DNA of 64,000 nt from Plectrocnemia conspersa (taxonomy: Eukaryota; Arthropoda; Insecta; Trichoptera; Polycentropodidae). The stretch spans positions 124,001-188,000 of the forward strand of contig VTFK01000266.1 of NCBI GenBank assembly GCA_009617715.1. The letters are read 5' to 3'. The notes under the pieces are model-generated. The model ran no database searches. It was not told the origin of the DNA and saw only the letters and a program-made list of their open reading frames with translations. Below are positions 1-15,074 of the stretch, piece by piece. Both the position numbers and the translations under genes were made by a program. Numbering within the stretch: the stretch's first letter is position 1; each line of letters opens with the position of its first letter.

Positions 1-585
1 CGCTCGAGATGGTATCATTTTGCAAAAGCGGAATCCTTCGAAAGTGGAACGAAGGTGTGTCGCAAACGTCTGGTCGTCACGGTGCGGCGCTCGCCGAAGG
101 TCTTGGTCCTTCAAGGCCAATGTTAAGTACAACGGCCGCGGGTCTCCTTATCGCCCACACTGTTCTATTGATTCTTGATCGCAAAGGTGAGGCGAAAGGA
201 GAGGGAGTGTCGCCATATTGCGAAAACTGCACGCACAGAGGTGTGAGACATGTGCTAAAACAAAATCTAAACGCTCCAATCGAAAGTATATAACTTTTGA
301 TACAATCGCTATTTTGGGCTTGGTATTATTTTTTATATGTATGCTTTCAAGTCGGAAAAATAGCTACGAGGAACTGAAACAAATTATGTGAGATGGTGTA
401 CGTATTTTTTAGGTTTGCCCCATTAATTGTGCATTCTCATCAAATCGTAGCACAGTGCTTTTCCTCCAATGTTTAACCTTTCCTTTTCTGTGATGTGTAA
501 CTAGTACACATTGCTTCAAATAATTTAAATATCTATATAAATATTATAAATACTGGGTTGGGATTTTAAGCATTCCGCCATGCTA

Positions 586-1345
586 TTATTACATATGATA
601 TTTTCATAAGTAGTGAAAAATATTTTTACATACTAATCATTATTTATTTACATGTGAATGTGTATTTTTCAGTGAAGCTATATTCTCACTAGACTTCGTG
701 ACTTCAAAAAAATACTAGCGAAAATATAATTTAACTGATAACATTATATGCTGCTCTAAAACTTAAATCAGCGAAAGCCACAGTGTCCAAATTTTATCCG
801 CGCGATAATAATGTCTATTGCTATATTTGAACATTGGCGTTTGCTATTCTATATATAGTATCATAATAACTTCAATGTTTTCGAGATAACTCTTATATTC
901 CATTTATGATGTGCATAATACATTTTCACAAGTAGATGTATATTTTTATTAGTGAAAATATAATTCAACTGATAGGCGCTAGTGATATTATATGCTGCTC
1001 TAAAATGTCTCTGAAACTCAAATTGACAATCGCGAAACGCTTCCATTTCCTGTTCAAACCCAAACCTAACTTACATGAATTAATCAAACCCAACTTGTCC
1101 TAATATAAGTTTTAAAACTAATTATAGTTTTAGAATTTTCACTAGGTTAAGTCCGAAATACAAACTAAGCGGAAGAAGAAATACATGCAGATGTCATATC
1201 TCGCATATTGATACATAGTTTGTCTGCATTTCGATATTACATTAATTTTAAAAAATATGATAGCTCTTCTTACCGATATTACTACGGACTTCTGATATGA
1301 GAGTATTGGTCAACGTATATTAAAACTGAATTTTGCTCAATAAGA
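586..1345 (+). repeat. Dispersed repeat family A, copy 1
   Basis: This block aligns by eye with the reverse complement of 17506-18357, with 63760-64000, and, over one end only, with 39660-39852. Shared landmarks in order are: ACTAGT-centred palindromic words resembling TTTCACTAGTGAAAAT; the phrase TATATGCTGCTCTAAAATGT; CTCAAATTGACA; CCAAACCTAACTT; AAAACTAATTAT; and a closing stretch around CTGATATGAGAGTATTGGT. No coding frame is retained. The copies differ by many substitutions and indels, so they are old. The family type is unknown: a large MITE or Helitron-like element would both fit. Boundaries are approximate. Confidence 0.65.
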
Positions 1346-1356
1346 GATGGCATATG

Positions 1357-1432
1357 TCACGCGTGAGGGACGCCGCTCTTATCTCTCACTCACTCTCATC
1401 CGAGCGAGCGAAAGGGAAAATAACTCACTGAC
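1357..1432. repeat. Short dispersed repeat containing TCTCTCACTCACTCTC (copy 1)
   Basis: This segment holds TTATCTCTCACTCACTCTC followed by a GAGCGAAAGGGAAAA-type stretch and ACTCACTG. The same arrangement occurs at about 13195-13260 and, as a well-formed inverted repeat, at 51647-51752. No coding potential is seen. It is probably a degenerate copy of the same hairpin-type element. Confidence 0.45.
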
Positions 1433-2439
1433 CGAGCATGGTGCGGGTGCGGACCAGTAGCTCTAGGGCCTCCGTTTAAAGTTATATATTCTGCTACTTC
1501 TGTCTCTCGGCCGATATTTTTTTCTATTTACAGCAATTAAATTTAAATTATTATTACATGTTAACCTCAACTATGAATAATTAAAGCGATATTTATGAAT
1601 TGTCCGATTTGAAATCACTCATTTTTGTCATGTATATATACTACACAGCACAGTAAGGGAAAGTTTAAATTCATCTGCCCACTGTTTGACTTTGTGTATG
1701 AAAGACAAGACGTGCTTGGTATCTTGGTATATTTGAAATCATGCATCACCCTCCATCTTTTGAACTTAATTAAATGGTGAAAAATATAAATCTTCAATCA
1801 AAATCAAAACGCTATTAACTTTTTTTAGGTTCAATTTATATAGTTACGATTCTAATGCGATTTGAGTTCGTAGCTACATATCTTTCTTTCAGTTAATACA
1901 TTTACCTTGACAGACCGTGATTGTGATTTTATTTTATGTAATGCTTGATGTTTATTTAGCCAGAATGGTTACGAAACAATGAGTAATTTTATAATTAAGA
2001 TCACGTAGGGCTTCTTTGCGCAGGTAATTTCGTGGTTTGGAGGTTGCGGAGGTTTTTGCGCGTAACTCGAAAACCATTTGCGGTAAGTCATTTGATATTT
2101 GTTGCTAATTAAAAACCACCCCTAGTTAATTCGTTTGGCTTTGGTTATTGACGTTTTTGAACTTTCTATTGTTTATTCAAACGTGTTATCCTGAAACTGA
2201 CCTACGTGTTCTGTGTCATTTGGTCTATCCGTCATTGTACTTGATATTAGTATCTGAAAAAATCCACGAAAGGACACTTACGTTTGCTTGCGTCACATCA
2301 TTAGTGTCAACGATATCTTAATAAGCTAACTCCGTTGGCCGCAATTTTCTTAATTTATCAATGAGTTCAAAGTGGTCGCGAGTAAATTTCTCGCTTCACG
2401 TTCAGAAACAATGATGTTATTCGCAAGTAAACCGCTCTC

Positions 2440-2720
2440 TGCTCGCGATAGGCATTATAGGTACTCCACTCCCACCTTCTCCTTCGATAACGACCCGGGA
2501 TGTGCTCGTTGTGTAATTTCCAAACGTCTCACTCGTCGGGGAGAGAGGCCCCCATTACCATTATTGTAAAGTCGTGATCTCGAGATCATACACCCGAACC
2601 GGGCCGGGTCGGCTTTATTGAATTTTGTTCGCCACCGACCCGGCCCTCCCGCCCACGGCATCCAGGGGCGGCGAACGGGCGGACACCTGTTGGACATGGC
2701 GGCCCGTCTAGGGACAAATT
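2440..2720. promoter_or_regulatory. GC-rich island with perfect palindromes, possible promoter or transposon relic
   Basis: A sharply GC-rich block lies in AT-rich surroundings. It contains the 14-bp perfect palindrome TGATCTCGAGATCA at 2575-2588. It also contains a perfect 12-bp inverted repeat, GGGCCGGGTCGG at 2601-2612 against CCGACCCGGCCC at 2635-2646, with a 22-bp loop. A CATGGCGGCC word at about 2695 resembles sequence found near some insect start sites. No splice-linked coding exon could be tied to it. A promoter for the downstream ash1 transcript is one reading; a decayed mobile element is another. Confidence 0.2.
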
Positions 2721-4856
2721 TAACGATTTAAAGGACAAACATGTCAAGGCCGGTAACTGTGCATCATGAATTCACACAATGCTCTGTGGGCATTGTAGTT
2801 ATTGATGTATCGCAAAATGATACGTTAGATACCCCTGCAAAAGTGAGTGCAGTAGTATCTGCTCGCATTATCCCCTTTTGCGCCCGTTTAATAACCCAAA
2901 GACAATCTTCCCAGCAGCGAGCAGCAGACCGAGCAGGTGTGTTTTTGTACAACCTCGCACACACAAGCACACAAACGGTCGTATTGATTATCGCCTTTGC
3001 TGAAACAATGCACACACAACCCTCTAGAATCAGCGCTGGGATCTCTGTCTCGGCGGCCATATTCACTCTCGCCGAGATGCATCTGCGGGCAGTTCATTAA
3101 ATCACGAAGTACGAGCTTATAAAGTACCCGTGATACATACACACAAACTATAGATATGAAGTGCATACAAAGTAAAATTCACAGTGTTACATCGCATCGT
3201 TACGCAACTCGAGAACTATAATTTTTAAAACGTTAATAGAAATTATTATAATTCGGATGAATCATATCATGCTAAAGGCTATTAGAATAGATGTTCCAAC
3301 GCCCCGAAGAGTGACGCGCGTGCAAGTGAGTAAATTGTTGTTAACATTTTTATATCGAGTTTCATCCTTCCACTATAAAATATATTTTTACTGCCGATAA
3401 ATATGTTTAGGATGCTCCTCATAAAACAATTTCGTATTGTAGTCACGTCGGCAATGATGTGCTTCATAATAGGAAGAATAAAAAGACAAACGCTTCAGTT
3501 TCTCTGTACTTTCACCTCGCATCTCATAATCGTGCCGTTCCGCAGATTATCTCCTCAAGTGTCACATCGAATGTCGTTCACCGCAGTTTCGACATATTTG
3601 TATCGACTATCTACAGCTATTAATGGTGTCGCGATAAAGTCTAATTGCAACTCATTGGATAATTGCCAATTAAATGATTAATCTTCGACTGTTGACATTT
3701 ACGGTATGCGGCAATACTTTGTAACGTGTACATAACTATTATAGGGGCATTCATCTGATCATTAAGAGGTATTTATGGGTCGAAATCGTAATAAAACGAT
3801 GGTTTTATTAGAGTTCTGCAAGTCGATCGGTTGTGTTGACACCAGATGAATTATGATGAATGGAGCGGAATTTCAACATTGTATAATACATAACCCTTGG
3901 TAATTGTAGATCTATTATAGGTTGATCAACAAATCTAGTCAATTAATAACGAGATTGCAATTCTACGAATTATGTTTCCGGTTTGCTTATATTTTAAAAT
4001 GTCTTATTTAATACTCCAGTTTATCTCAAATCATAACAATGTGTAATTAACTTCGTATGCCGCAAAGGAAACGTAATGAGTATAATGATTATGTGAAAAT
4101 AAAAATAACGTACTAATTAAGCGATCTCAAAAATGAGCCTATGAGGTGTTCAAATAATAGTTTTGAATATAATGAGGCTCATATCCAAAAATACATCTTG
4201 ATCAAAATTAGTACATTCTACCACACAAGCCCAGTGACCGAGAAGTTTCGTGGTCAAGGATCGGTGATTAAATTTTAACCGGTCTAGCCGTTTTCCCTAA
4301 TTTGGTAGGTCATGTTTAGGTTCAATTTGTAGTCGTTCAAATTTATTAAACCAAGTATATTCACAAATAAAACAATAATACAAACGCTCCTCTATTCTAA
4401 AGTGAAAGTTTGACGTACCGTATATTGTAAACGTTGGTTATTAACCGTTTGAATGTCACGGTGCGACATTTGCGAAATAAATACACAGCGGTGAGATTGG
4501 CAGATATCCTGAAAATTATTGCGCAGTGCATTTTTTATTATTAACGTATATTTTAACGATCTCGTATAAATTACGAGTTTCTATTTTGCGTTAAGCATAT
4601 AAATATGTATGGGAATGTATTATATGTGGAATTCAAACCTTCTGAGGAAATTTAACTGTCATAAATGTGTCTGTGTAGAATTATATTTACTATAAATATG
4701 TAAGATTTTACAGCTAGTCACGATATGAAACACAACGTGCCTTGAATATCTCATATTTTCCCGCTAACTTTTTTGTCCTTTTTCTATATTATGTGCGAAT
4801 TTTCGTACAAAGATTCTGAATTGCTCCTACATATACTCACTATTGTAATTAATATT

Positions 4857-5821
<965 letters not shown>

Positions 5822-8800
5822 TATGTAGTGAAACAACGTTTGTTCCTTAATAGTTCTGCTAGCATTCAGTAACTTGCTGAAATCATATGGCAGATTTTCT
5901 AGAACGGTTAAAAAATTTAGTTGTTCTAATTTTAATAAGATTATTTTTTGCCAGCTTATAATTAATAGCAATAAAAATAATATTAAATATTTTCAAACGG
6001 CGTCCGTGGCATACAAACGGTTTAAATAACAAACAGGTTGGGGTTCAAATGTATCCCTTTTAGGAATGGGAAGGTTAAAAGAAGCTATTTTAAAATAAAT
6101 TCTTTCACGCTCAATATTGGCTTGTTGCACTGTCTTGCAGAAACCACAAGTTTCGTTGATTGATATGTTTCAAGCCAGTATCGAAAATTCTCCACAATCT
6201 TTGGGTTTTGCTCTTCCGTCCTGGGAACAATAATTGTTTTAAAAAATATTGCAGTGGTTGCAAAAAAAAAAATACTTTCAAGACCAATGCTATAAAATGT
6301 ATTTAATTGTAATAAAATCTATGAAATCATTACAAAACAATGGTGCACGTCAATCGCGTTTACAACTTTGCATGTCGCGTATATTATATTATACACACAT
6401 AAAGCAGAACGCGGTCATAGTCTGTTGGTTACAAATTACACGTCGCGATGACATGGCCATTAATCATTTGCGGTTTCGGAGACTGCAGTTTCGAAACAAA
6501 AGGAACGGCGCGATTTTTGCGCCGCTGCACTCATATCGGATTTTCGCGTATAAAAATAATAAAATATTAAATAAAAAAAACTCACGCCGCGTAGCAGTAT
6601 ATGTACGAAAGATCGACGAATCTTTTGTTGTTTGCTATATACCTAGTAAGTGGCTCGCGACTTCTCGCCCTCGCAATCTCGCCGGAATCTCCTTCGTCGC
6701 GCTCAGCTAATTGTTGTTATGGTAATAAGACCGCGCCGGTAGCCGAATTAGCGTCGCTCGCCGATCCGTATCGTCGTCGAGAACAAACACTCGAATAAAG
6801 CAGTTTAGCGTGTGTAGATAGATACAGGCGGAGAAAGAAAGAGCGGGCGGCCTTCATATGTGCAAGTTGCAAATTCTTATTGATAGCATCGATTTTATTT
6901 TTAGAACATAATTCAATAGTTCAGTTCATCGTTAAACTGCTCGAAAACGTTAGTTTTTTGTTCACAGACTAATACACCCAATCTTTAACTTTGCCCATCA
7001 GTTTATTATGTATATATAAAAAATATTTTTTGATTAAGCAAACGCGGAAAATTACGAGCAGCTATTATTTAAATTAATTTATTATTCAAGCTTACTCAAA
7101 AAAATAACTACAATTCGTTGTACTTTTCTTACCACAAAGATGAGATAACTCGATAGTAAAATTTTCACCATTCTGAAACATATGCTATGAAAATCCTTCA
7201 TCGTCAATATATTTAGTCTCGATATAAAAATTATTAATTTGTTTATAATGTTTTTACGGCTGCTTTTGCCACAAAAATTGAATTTTATTATTTTTAATTA
7301 ATTCGAATTAATCATTAGTTTGCTATGTTATCGATTAATTATACGTAAAAATGTATATTTAATTTATTATGCAACAACTATAATATAACAAAAAAATGCA
7401 TGTTATTAAAAACTAATAACCAATTTTATCTCTTATGTAAATGAAATTGTTTATACGTAATATTATGCACTGCTTTACTAATCAGCGCATAATTTTACAT
7501 ATAGACCAGGTTATTGAATCCTTTTGACAAAAAATTAGTTTATCTATAGTGAAATAATTTTATATATATGTGTGTAGAAAAAATAATAATATGTAAATGT
7601 CGCAAAAAATATATAGTCAGGCAAAAACTAATTATACCAGAAGATCAATTCAATATAAAAATAATCATGCTTTAAAATCAAACACTAAGTATTTTTTGCA
7701 GCGATTTTAAACTGATAATTTCAGCCATAATCATGAAAAGACAAATAAAAAATAACCGTATAAAAAAAGATTTTTAAATAATTATTTATTATAAACTCAA
7801 TGCTGTATTAAAAACATTTGGTAAAAGAAAGATCATAAAGCAATGTTATTCTAGTGTGTTGTGAATGTTAAAAGTTCAATTATTGGTCATATTTATTTAA
7901 GTACATTTATATTTGTCAGTGAAAAACAAATAGACGCCGAACTCAGATGATCGCTGAAAAAAAAAAACATTTCTTTAAATGTATGGCAAGACAAGGGTTA
8001 TTATAAATATAATATATGTATATAAACTTACACCTATCAATAACTGCTTTATCATCTTTAAAGCCAGTTTTCAAATGATTTCCCGTTCATTTATTTGTGA
8101 TAATCGCCAGAATTTTTGGATTCAAAAGACCAGAGCGAATCTTGGACAAAACTTATTTTCGGTGTTCTCTGCCCTGTGTACTTACACGTACCTGCATACC
8201 CCCCACTGCGAACGACCAATCACAGGTCAGAAATAATAATTCCATTATGATTTTCTAGGCTTGAATTTAATGGGCTTTTTTTTCTGTAGCACATGAATAG
8301 TAATAATCATTTTTTGTAGTAACTTTCTGTTTCCATAACAATGATGTCGATTATCAAACCTAAAATCATACACAAATAGAATTTTTTGTTTTTTTATAAG
8401 TTTACTAGTTTATGATATCTGATATATATATAACCATATAAAATCAGTTATTTTTTATATAAATACATTCAATATCCAACCGTTTATATAGTATAACAAA
8501 ATAAATCAATGTGTGCTTCTTCTTTATTTCGCAACAATATGTATTGTATAAACATCTCGGCTTTCATAAAAAAGATAAGGCCTTTGAAACGTGCGAAATC
8601 GCTCGCACGCGATCCAAAATGATTCCGCACGCATGATTTAACCCTTTGCGTTTCATATTTTTTTTATTATTATTTATCGAAACTGCTGTCCGTTCTACCA
8701 GTTTTATTTCAATCAATTTATCGATTTGTATTTACGAGACGTTTTCGAATCAACTAGCACTAAGCCGCTCCGGTTGGCGACCCCTGCCCTTTTAATTAAT

Positions 8801-10649
8801 TATTCAAACACCGCTGTTGACTAAGCAGCCGTCCGACTAAGTGGCTAGACACACCCATGTGTACGTATTATAATAGCGTGTAGATACATCCAAATCCAAC
8901 CGAAAATAACAACTCTCTCCTCACTCACCCATCCCGCCTTGTCTGGACTCAACCAGACGACTTAAAAGTAGTCCCATGCCACCCCGTGCAATATATAATA
9001 CATATATATGTTTATTTCGAAGCACGACCTTATTTTATTTTACATGGTGAGTATTCGCCTCCGCAAGTCGATCATATCTAACGTTGACGTGTTGTTTCTG
9101 CGATTTCTCACCCCCGTCCTCGGTGAATAATAACAACAACAACCCCTTGCATACGATCCCCACTCCGTATTCAGCTTTAACACCTGCCCCTCTCCCCATT
9201 CGCCGTGTGTCCGGCCGTATAATGGTAAGGCTAATTTAAATATGGTCATACGTAGGCAAATACACTCGTTCGAAACGTTGGTATCAACGATCAAAACCAA
9301 CCCCTGTTTGCTACGCACGTCGGGGGGCGAATGTGCGGTCTAATATATATGAGTAGATCATTTTTTATGTTTTTTTTTTTCGATACAGTGTGACCAAAAT
9401 CGCACAAATGAACCTCCCGTCTCTTTCTAGTCTAGCCGCCCTCGTTAAAATTTATGTGCACAAAAGCGACGCCGAAGACAAAGCGATTTGTTACGAGAGA
9501 CAGTGATGTATTTATTGTTCGTCTTGTGCGAATGATAATTAATGTGTGCAGTTTTATTATCTGTTATAAAAAATCGCTTTTCTCTAAAATGTGTTATAGA
9601 TTATACTGCACTCAGATTACATATAAATACACTCCAGTTGTTCTGAGAATATATTACTGCTCGAGCGCGGTAACCCCCTACGTTTAATTTAGATGAAATG
9701 TTTTTTTTTCACATGTTTCAGAACATGTTTATAAGTTACTGAATGTAATTTAAATAATTATTTTAAGAAAGTAGTTTCGTGCTATGCGATACATTTTTAA
9801 AATAACCAGAATTTATGTACATGCATATGTGTAAAACTAATTTAATTTTAATTGTTAAATAACAGTATTTTTCTATTAGTTTTGTTTTCAATTGGTAATA
9901 AATGTTGAAAGTTTCAGTTTATACTGTCCGTTATTTTTTCTAGTAGGTCTTAATAATGACGTGCTTAGAGGTCTAGGATATAATATAGTTCAACCTTTGT
10001 TTAATGTTAGTTATAAATGATTATATGTGTAGTATAGCTTTAAATCGGATTTATGTACATATGCATTTCTTTAAATAAAACTAATTACAATGTATCGTTT
10101 AAATTGCACGCGTATTAAAGTTAACTGCTATTTAACGATTGGCTCAAAATACAATTAAATAGATACATTTTACAATGCGTTCTCAAAAATACCATAAAAC
10201 TGAAGCTTCACGATAGTGACTCAATAAAATTATTTTAACATCCTAGGAATAGTTTAAAAATAACTTTCCTAAAATATGCAATAAAACCATTCACTTAAAT
10301 GTTTTATTCTCTCCTCTTCTGAAATTGAATCGATTTGTCTGACGGCACGCTCGTTTAACCTTTATAGCTCTAAATGATTTTATTACGCTATAAAATAAAC
10401 ATTTCGGTAACCTTGTTAAAAACGTGATTGAACTTGAATGTCTTAATGATAATAAACATATTGTAATATAAATTGAATTGAAATTATTATCGCGAAATCA
10501 ACTAGTAGATTATAAATTGAATAATGTCGCTTCAGTACTTGGTGGTTATATTTAATCACAATAAAAATATTAAAATGCTATAATGTGACATTTTGATACA
10601 CAATAATAACACAGGACGAGTATCCTAGGGTGTACAATAACCGGTCAAC

Positions 10650-11330
10650 CGTGTTTGATCGGTGATATATCTCAATCAGGTTTTTTCCTGTATCATATTT
10701 TCGCGTCATCTCGCTTCACTTTACTTTCATTGAGATCGTTACATATTGCAGCGCATTGTCGATTGCGCAAGAGCGAAAAACGCGAAAATTGGATTACAAC
10801 AGAATCCGGAAAGATTCGCATTTCACTGCTAGACTTTCTCTCGGATCAATCTCGCAATTAGCAATGAGCGCATACTAATGCAGTGTAATGCCAAAGGACG
10901 GCGATCCTGCGGCGAGTAATGCGTTTATGATTGGCCATTTGCATGTGTGGCGATATATAAATAAATAATAATATAAATAAATAAAAAGGAATTATTAAAC
11001 CTGTTTCGTCCCCGCGACCGTGGAAAGGACGGCGTGTATGCGCGAGACAGGACGACCCTCGCGATTCAATTATGCGTTAAATATTTGTACAGGATATTAA
11101 ATTAATGCGCGGCGGCATTGAAACGACCGTGCGGAATAAGGATAAAGCGATTCAAAGGATACTTGAGAGGTGAGGCGAGAGTGTTTAAGCTTGTGCGGTT
11201 TGACGCGCGCGGGTTAAATTGTAGTCGACATTCAATACCTATACAGTCGAGCCGTTCAAGAGAGACCACTCGATGTAAACAACGCGAGTACGATTATTTT
11301 ACATGAGTACAGCGTAGTGGTGTTTGTACT
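10650..11330. promoter_or_regulatory. GC-richer island with octamer and TATA-like words, candidate regulatory region
   Basis: This segment is less AT-rich than its flanks and lacks a convincing coding frame. It contains ATTTGCAT, the POU-factor octamer, near 10938, followed by a TATATAAATAAATA run near 10953 and a GC-rich stretch at about 11005-11065. These words are short enough to occur by chance. The reading as an enhancer or distal promoter is an inference from composition only. Confidence 0.15.
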
Positions 11331-11862
11331 GGTACCCTCAACTTTGAAACGAACGGAATACCAAATTTGCCCAATTAAGGTGACGTTTACAATCTTTTAA
11401 TAATTGACACGTACCAAATGCATATATCGGTCATAAGCGTTAATAACAAATCATGTATGTCAATTAATCTTGCTTTGATGAATGTTGAGATTATAAAAAT
11501 AATTAATAAATCATTGATTAAAATGGCCAACATTGAAGCATTTTTCCGGCCCGTGAGACTCATCATACTTTTACAAAATATATTTATTTTATAATCGCCA
11601 ATATACTATAGACAATTTTTCACTCCAAAAAATGTCTTTAATGTATCTAAATCTAATATGGGGATATATCATTTTATATATGGCCCGCGGAGTTATGATG
11701 CATTTCCAAAGTGGCCCACAAGATCATTTGGTATGGCCACCCTTGGATTAAAATATATCATTTAATAACGCAATAACGGAAATCCAATATTTTAAACAAA
11801 AATACAGTAACGTAGAAAATACTTTGATTAGAAAATACTGTCAATCACAAAATCCATTGATC

Positions 11863-12252
11863 TTAACCCTTTGAGTAGTGAGTTAATTTATGCACATTTG
11901 TTTATTTGCTAGCTAACTTGGGAGTGAGTTAATTTTACGTATTTTTCCATAATTATTTATGTTGTTATTTTATATTACATTTATAGTAATTTATAGAAAA
12001 AAACAGTGATTTTCAACGTTTTATTGCTTTGATTTATTTTACTATTTTTTTTTGTGTTAGTATGTCTTAATAATTTGTTATGTTAATTTATTTCGTACTC
12101 TTTAATTTGTTGGTATTATTTTCAATAGAAATCACTTACATTAATTCAAATTAATTAAAAAACAAAATATAAACTTTTTTATTTAATATTTCTTCGGTTA
12201 TATATGTAAATATATAACTATCTGGAGTACCTCAAAACAGTGAAAGGGCTAA
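11863..12252. mobile_element. piggyBac-like MITE (about 390 bp)
   Basis: The left end is TTAACCCTTTGAGTAGTG and the right end is CAGTGAAAGGGCTAA, giving imperfect inverted termini of the CCCTTT type. TTAA is intact on the left and appears as CTAA on the right. The interior is AT-rich and non-coding. The ends resemble those of the elements at 4857-5821, 30383-30579 and 46586-46811, which supports one related group. Confidence 0.45.
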
Positions 12253-13194
12253 AAATGGGTTAATTTCATCAGTGGGACCTGGCTGTGAATAAAGAGTTAA
12301 AAATTTCACCTTTAAATATTTTTTTCGACTTGTCATTGCGGGACAGATTTCTCCATAACATATAACAAAAAATACTTAAATGAATTTACGAATGGAATAG
12401 GGGAGCCTCAAACTCTAATGCTTGCACTACACTCTGGAAGTTGGCCGAGATCTACGACTTCCGAATAAACGCCCACACTGTCGCGGATCTCATATGCCGT
12501 CCGGACGGCGGCCGTGAAAGACGTCCGCACGGCGGCTGCTGTCGCGTACAGCCGGCATATTTACGCGCGATCGAAAAATGTGGCAAATAATCGCAATTTT
12601 TAAATTGTCATATTATTAAAATAACGCTACTGATAATTATTAAAGTTTGTGTGGGCACTCACCAATACAATATCAGTGAAAACTTTTCGGTCGTAAATAT
12701 TCAATTTACGCAAAATCTTTGTCTTCTTTTGCAAAATGCTAAAAAAAATAAGGCATAAAAATGATACTTCAGAATACGAACACCACATCTGTGACTATCC
12801 TAGAATTTGTCGCCATCGATTCTAAATAAGAATTCGTTATGATGTGACATTTATATAAACCAATCTAGAAAAATACTTAAAGATATTCGAAACGATTTTT
12901 TTTATCAAAATCAAGTACCACTAATTATTTTTTAATTATTTAATTTTATATGCAAAACAATATAATAACGATATCTGTTAGAAGAATATACTATCAAAAA
13001 TATAATTAATCCTTTTTGGTGCCCTAAAATATTCAAAGATGTCAGTAAGAGTCTGTTGAAGTCCCCGATAAGCATGTGGTATTATAACTTGACCATGATG
13101 CAGCGCTCGACATGCGTGTTAACCATAGGCCGCCTACGCGCATACTGAAATTGAACCGAGTTACTCGTTCTATCTCAGTTTGCGAAAAACCATA

Positions 13195-13260
13195 TTATCT
13201 CTCTCACTGTCGTCACTTAACACGCAAGAGAGCGAAAGGGGAAGTATCTCACTGCTCGCG
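13195..13260. repeat. Short dispersed repeat containing TCTCTCACTGTCGTCACTT (copy 2)
   Basis: The order TTATCTCTCTCACT, GTCACTTAACACGC, GAGAGCGAAAGGGGAAGTA and TCTCACTG matches the hairpin element at 51647-51752 over its loop and right arm. The left arm is diverged here. The short open frames on both strands across it are by-products of this composition and have no recognisable domain. Confidence 0.45.
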
Positions 13261-15074
13261 CTCGAAAGAGCAGCTCCGATTTCGGTTCCTTTGACTTCGG
13301 TCTGTTTGCCGACAATGTTCGGAAGCGCTCGAAACTGTTCAAGTCGACTTCTTGTGTTGAAGGTCTTATATTTAATCAAGAATCCATGGGTCATTTTATA
13401 ATTAAATAACACGGTAAATTGGGTGCGTGTAGTTGGGGGGCTAGAAAATACTCAAACTTGTGTTGCGATACGTACGTACTCCTTTTGGCTCGCTCACACA
13501 TTAAATAACGGGCATTCAAATAACATGTCACCGTGTTATTGGGGGGTCTACTGTACATATATTTAAATTCTATAAAATGAAAAACATTAATTTTGCAAAA
13601 GTTTTACGAAACAGTAATTTACTTTAAACGGAACCGTTTCCCGAACGCTGAACATGGTTCGTGAAACGGTTTTAATAACAGTTTTATAAAAATATCTAAA
13701 ATACTCAAAATTACAACGTGCAGTTTGAACAAAACCCAAAAAAATTCGCGTTAAGCTCTAATAAGGTTGTCAACATCTCGTTGTACCAAGAAATAAATAC
13801 TTGATTTAATACTAAAGTCATGTTGATCATCAATAATACCGATGTTAATCTTAACCTTATCCAAGATAAACCTAACCATATGGAGAACAAAAGTTGAACA
13901 TGATTTATGTTGACATGTTTTAATATACAAGTTAAATTCAACTGATTCTCTAACCCCTTGTTATATAATTACAAACTCATAACTCGTTTGTTAGTCTAAA
14001 ATTAGTAATACTATTTAACTGTTTTGGTTGAACTTTGCCAGCTAACTGTCGGATTAAAGTGAAAGATAAGCACTGCTTCCACTTATATTATACGTTGCAC
14101 ACACGTGGTATGTATACTCTCTTGCACGTTCTTACGTATGAGAAACTTTGGGAAACTCAGCGTCGTGATAGATGCACGTAATTAAACGTTCGAATCGTGC
14201 ACTTATCCGATATGTGTCGATCGCTCGTTAAATAATAACGACACGAGAACAATGTCGCCCTCTGCGAAAGAAGAGAGTGCGCCATGATTTATATTCTGCG
14301 CCCGTAACGACTAACCCTTCTGAGAATTATGCCGCTAAATCCTAGAAGGCTTAATAATATACTATTACTGTGATTCGATAAAGACATTTATATATATAAC
14401 TATATGATATGCTATGCGTTCAACCTGTCGTCCTGTCTGGGCCGACCTTAACCTGTTCGCTGCCGAGCTTCGAAATGCGAATTAATTCGAGCCCGTTCGC
14501 GACGCGAATATCTTATTAGTAGCGTCTTTGTCGTTGTTTTTCTTTTGTGTCGGATCTTAGAATTTAGAGTCTTGGTCGTTCTTGAGTGATCATTTGCGGT
14601 CACTCAATCGTCCAGTTAACCCCGTTCATTGAGACCCGCCGGGATTCGGTCACGTCTAATCTGCAACGTCACATCGTGTACCGAATGACATTGCGGTGTG
14701 ACAATCGCCCGAGACAAGGTTATATGCTGTGTATCTGAAAAAATATGTCAGCGTTCTGTTTTATTAATAAGAGCCACGCGGATGTCGGTCGATCTCGACA
14801 GCAACAGCGAAATTCCAGAGACATACGAACTGAATCATGACTTAAACTCTCCATATTTAGTGTATCTTATAGTTTAGTATAAAATCGTATTTGATGAAAT
14901 ATAGACATTCTTAAAAAATATGAAAATTGAGTGTATTTAAAAAAATATACTATATCAATTTCTCGCTGCGCGGTTTATAATTGAAATGACAGAGTCTTTA
15001 AAATGATTGAAATCTGAAATAATCTTAACGGAATTAAAATTAAAACAATCATTATCAATTCCAAATCTATTAGA

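Noticed and set aside
9..293. 94-codon open frame at the window start
   Set aside because: The block is GC-richer than its surroundings, but all three plus frames give unrelated, low-complexity peptides. A possible donor near 187 has no partner exon in view. Not enough for a gene call.
2764..3166. Several overlapping 90-120 codon frames on both strands
   Set aside because: They lie in a GC-richer island where stops are rare by composition. None contains a domain motif or linked splice sites.
8638..8660. TTTAACCCTTTGCG as another piggyBac-type left end
   Set aside because: No matching right end with AAAGGG and TTAA was found within 2 kb.
9040..9318. 92-codon minus-strand frame
   Set aside because: Peptide has no recognisable family; GC-rich island explains its openness.
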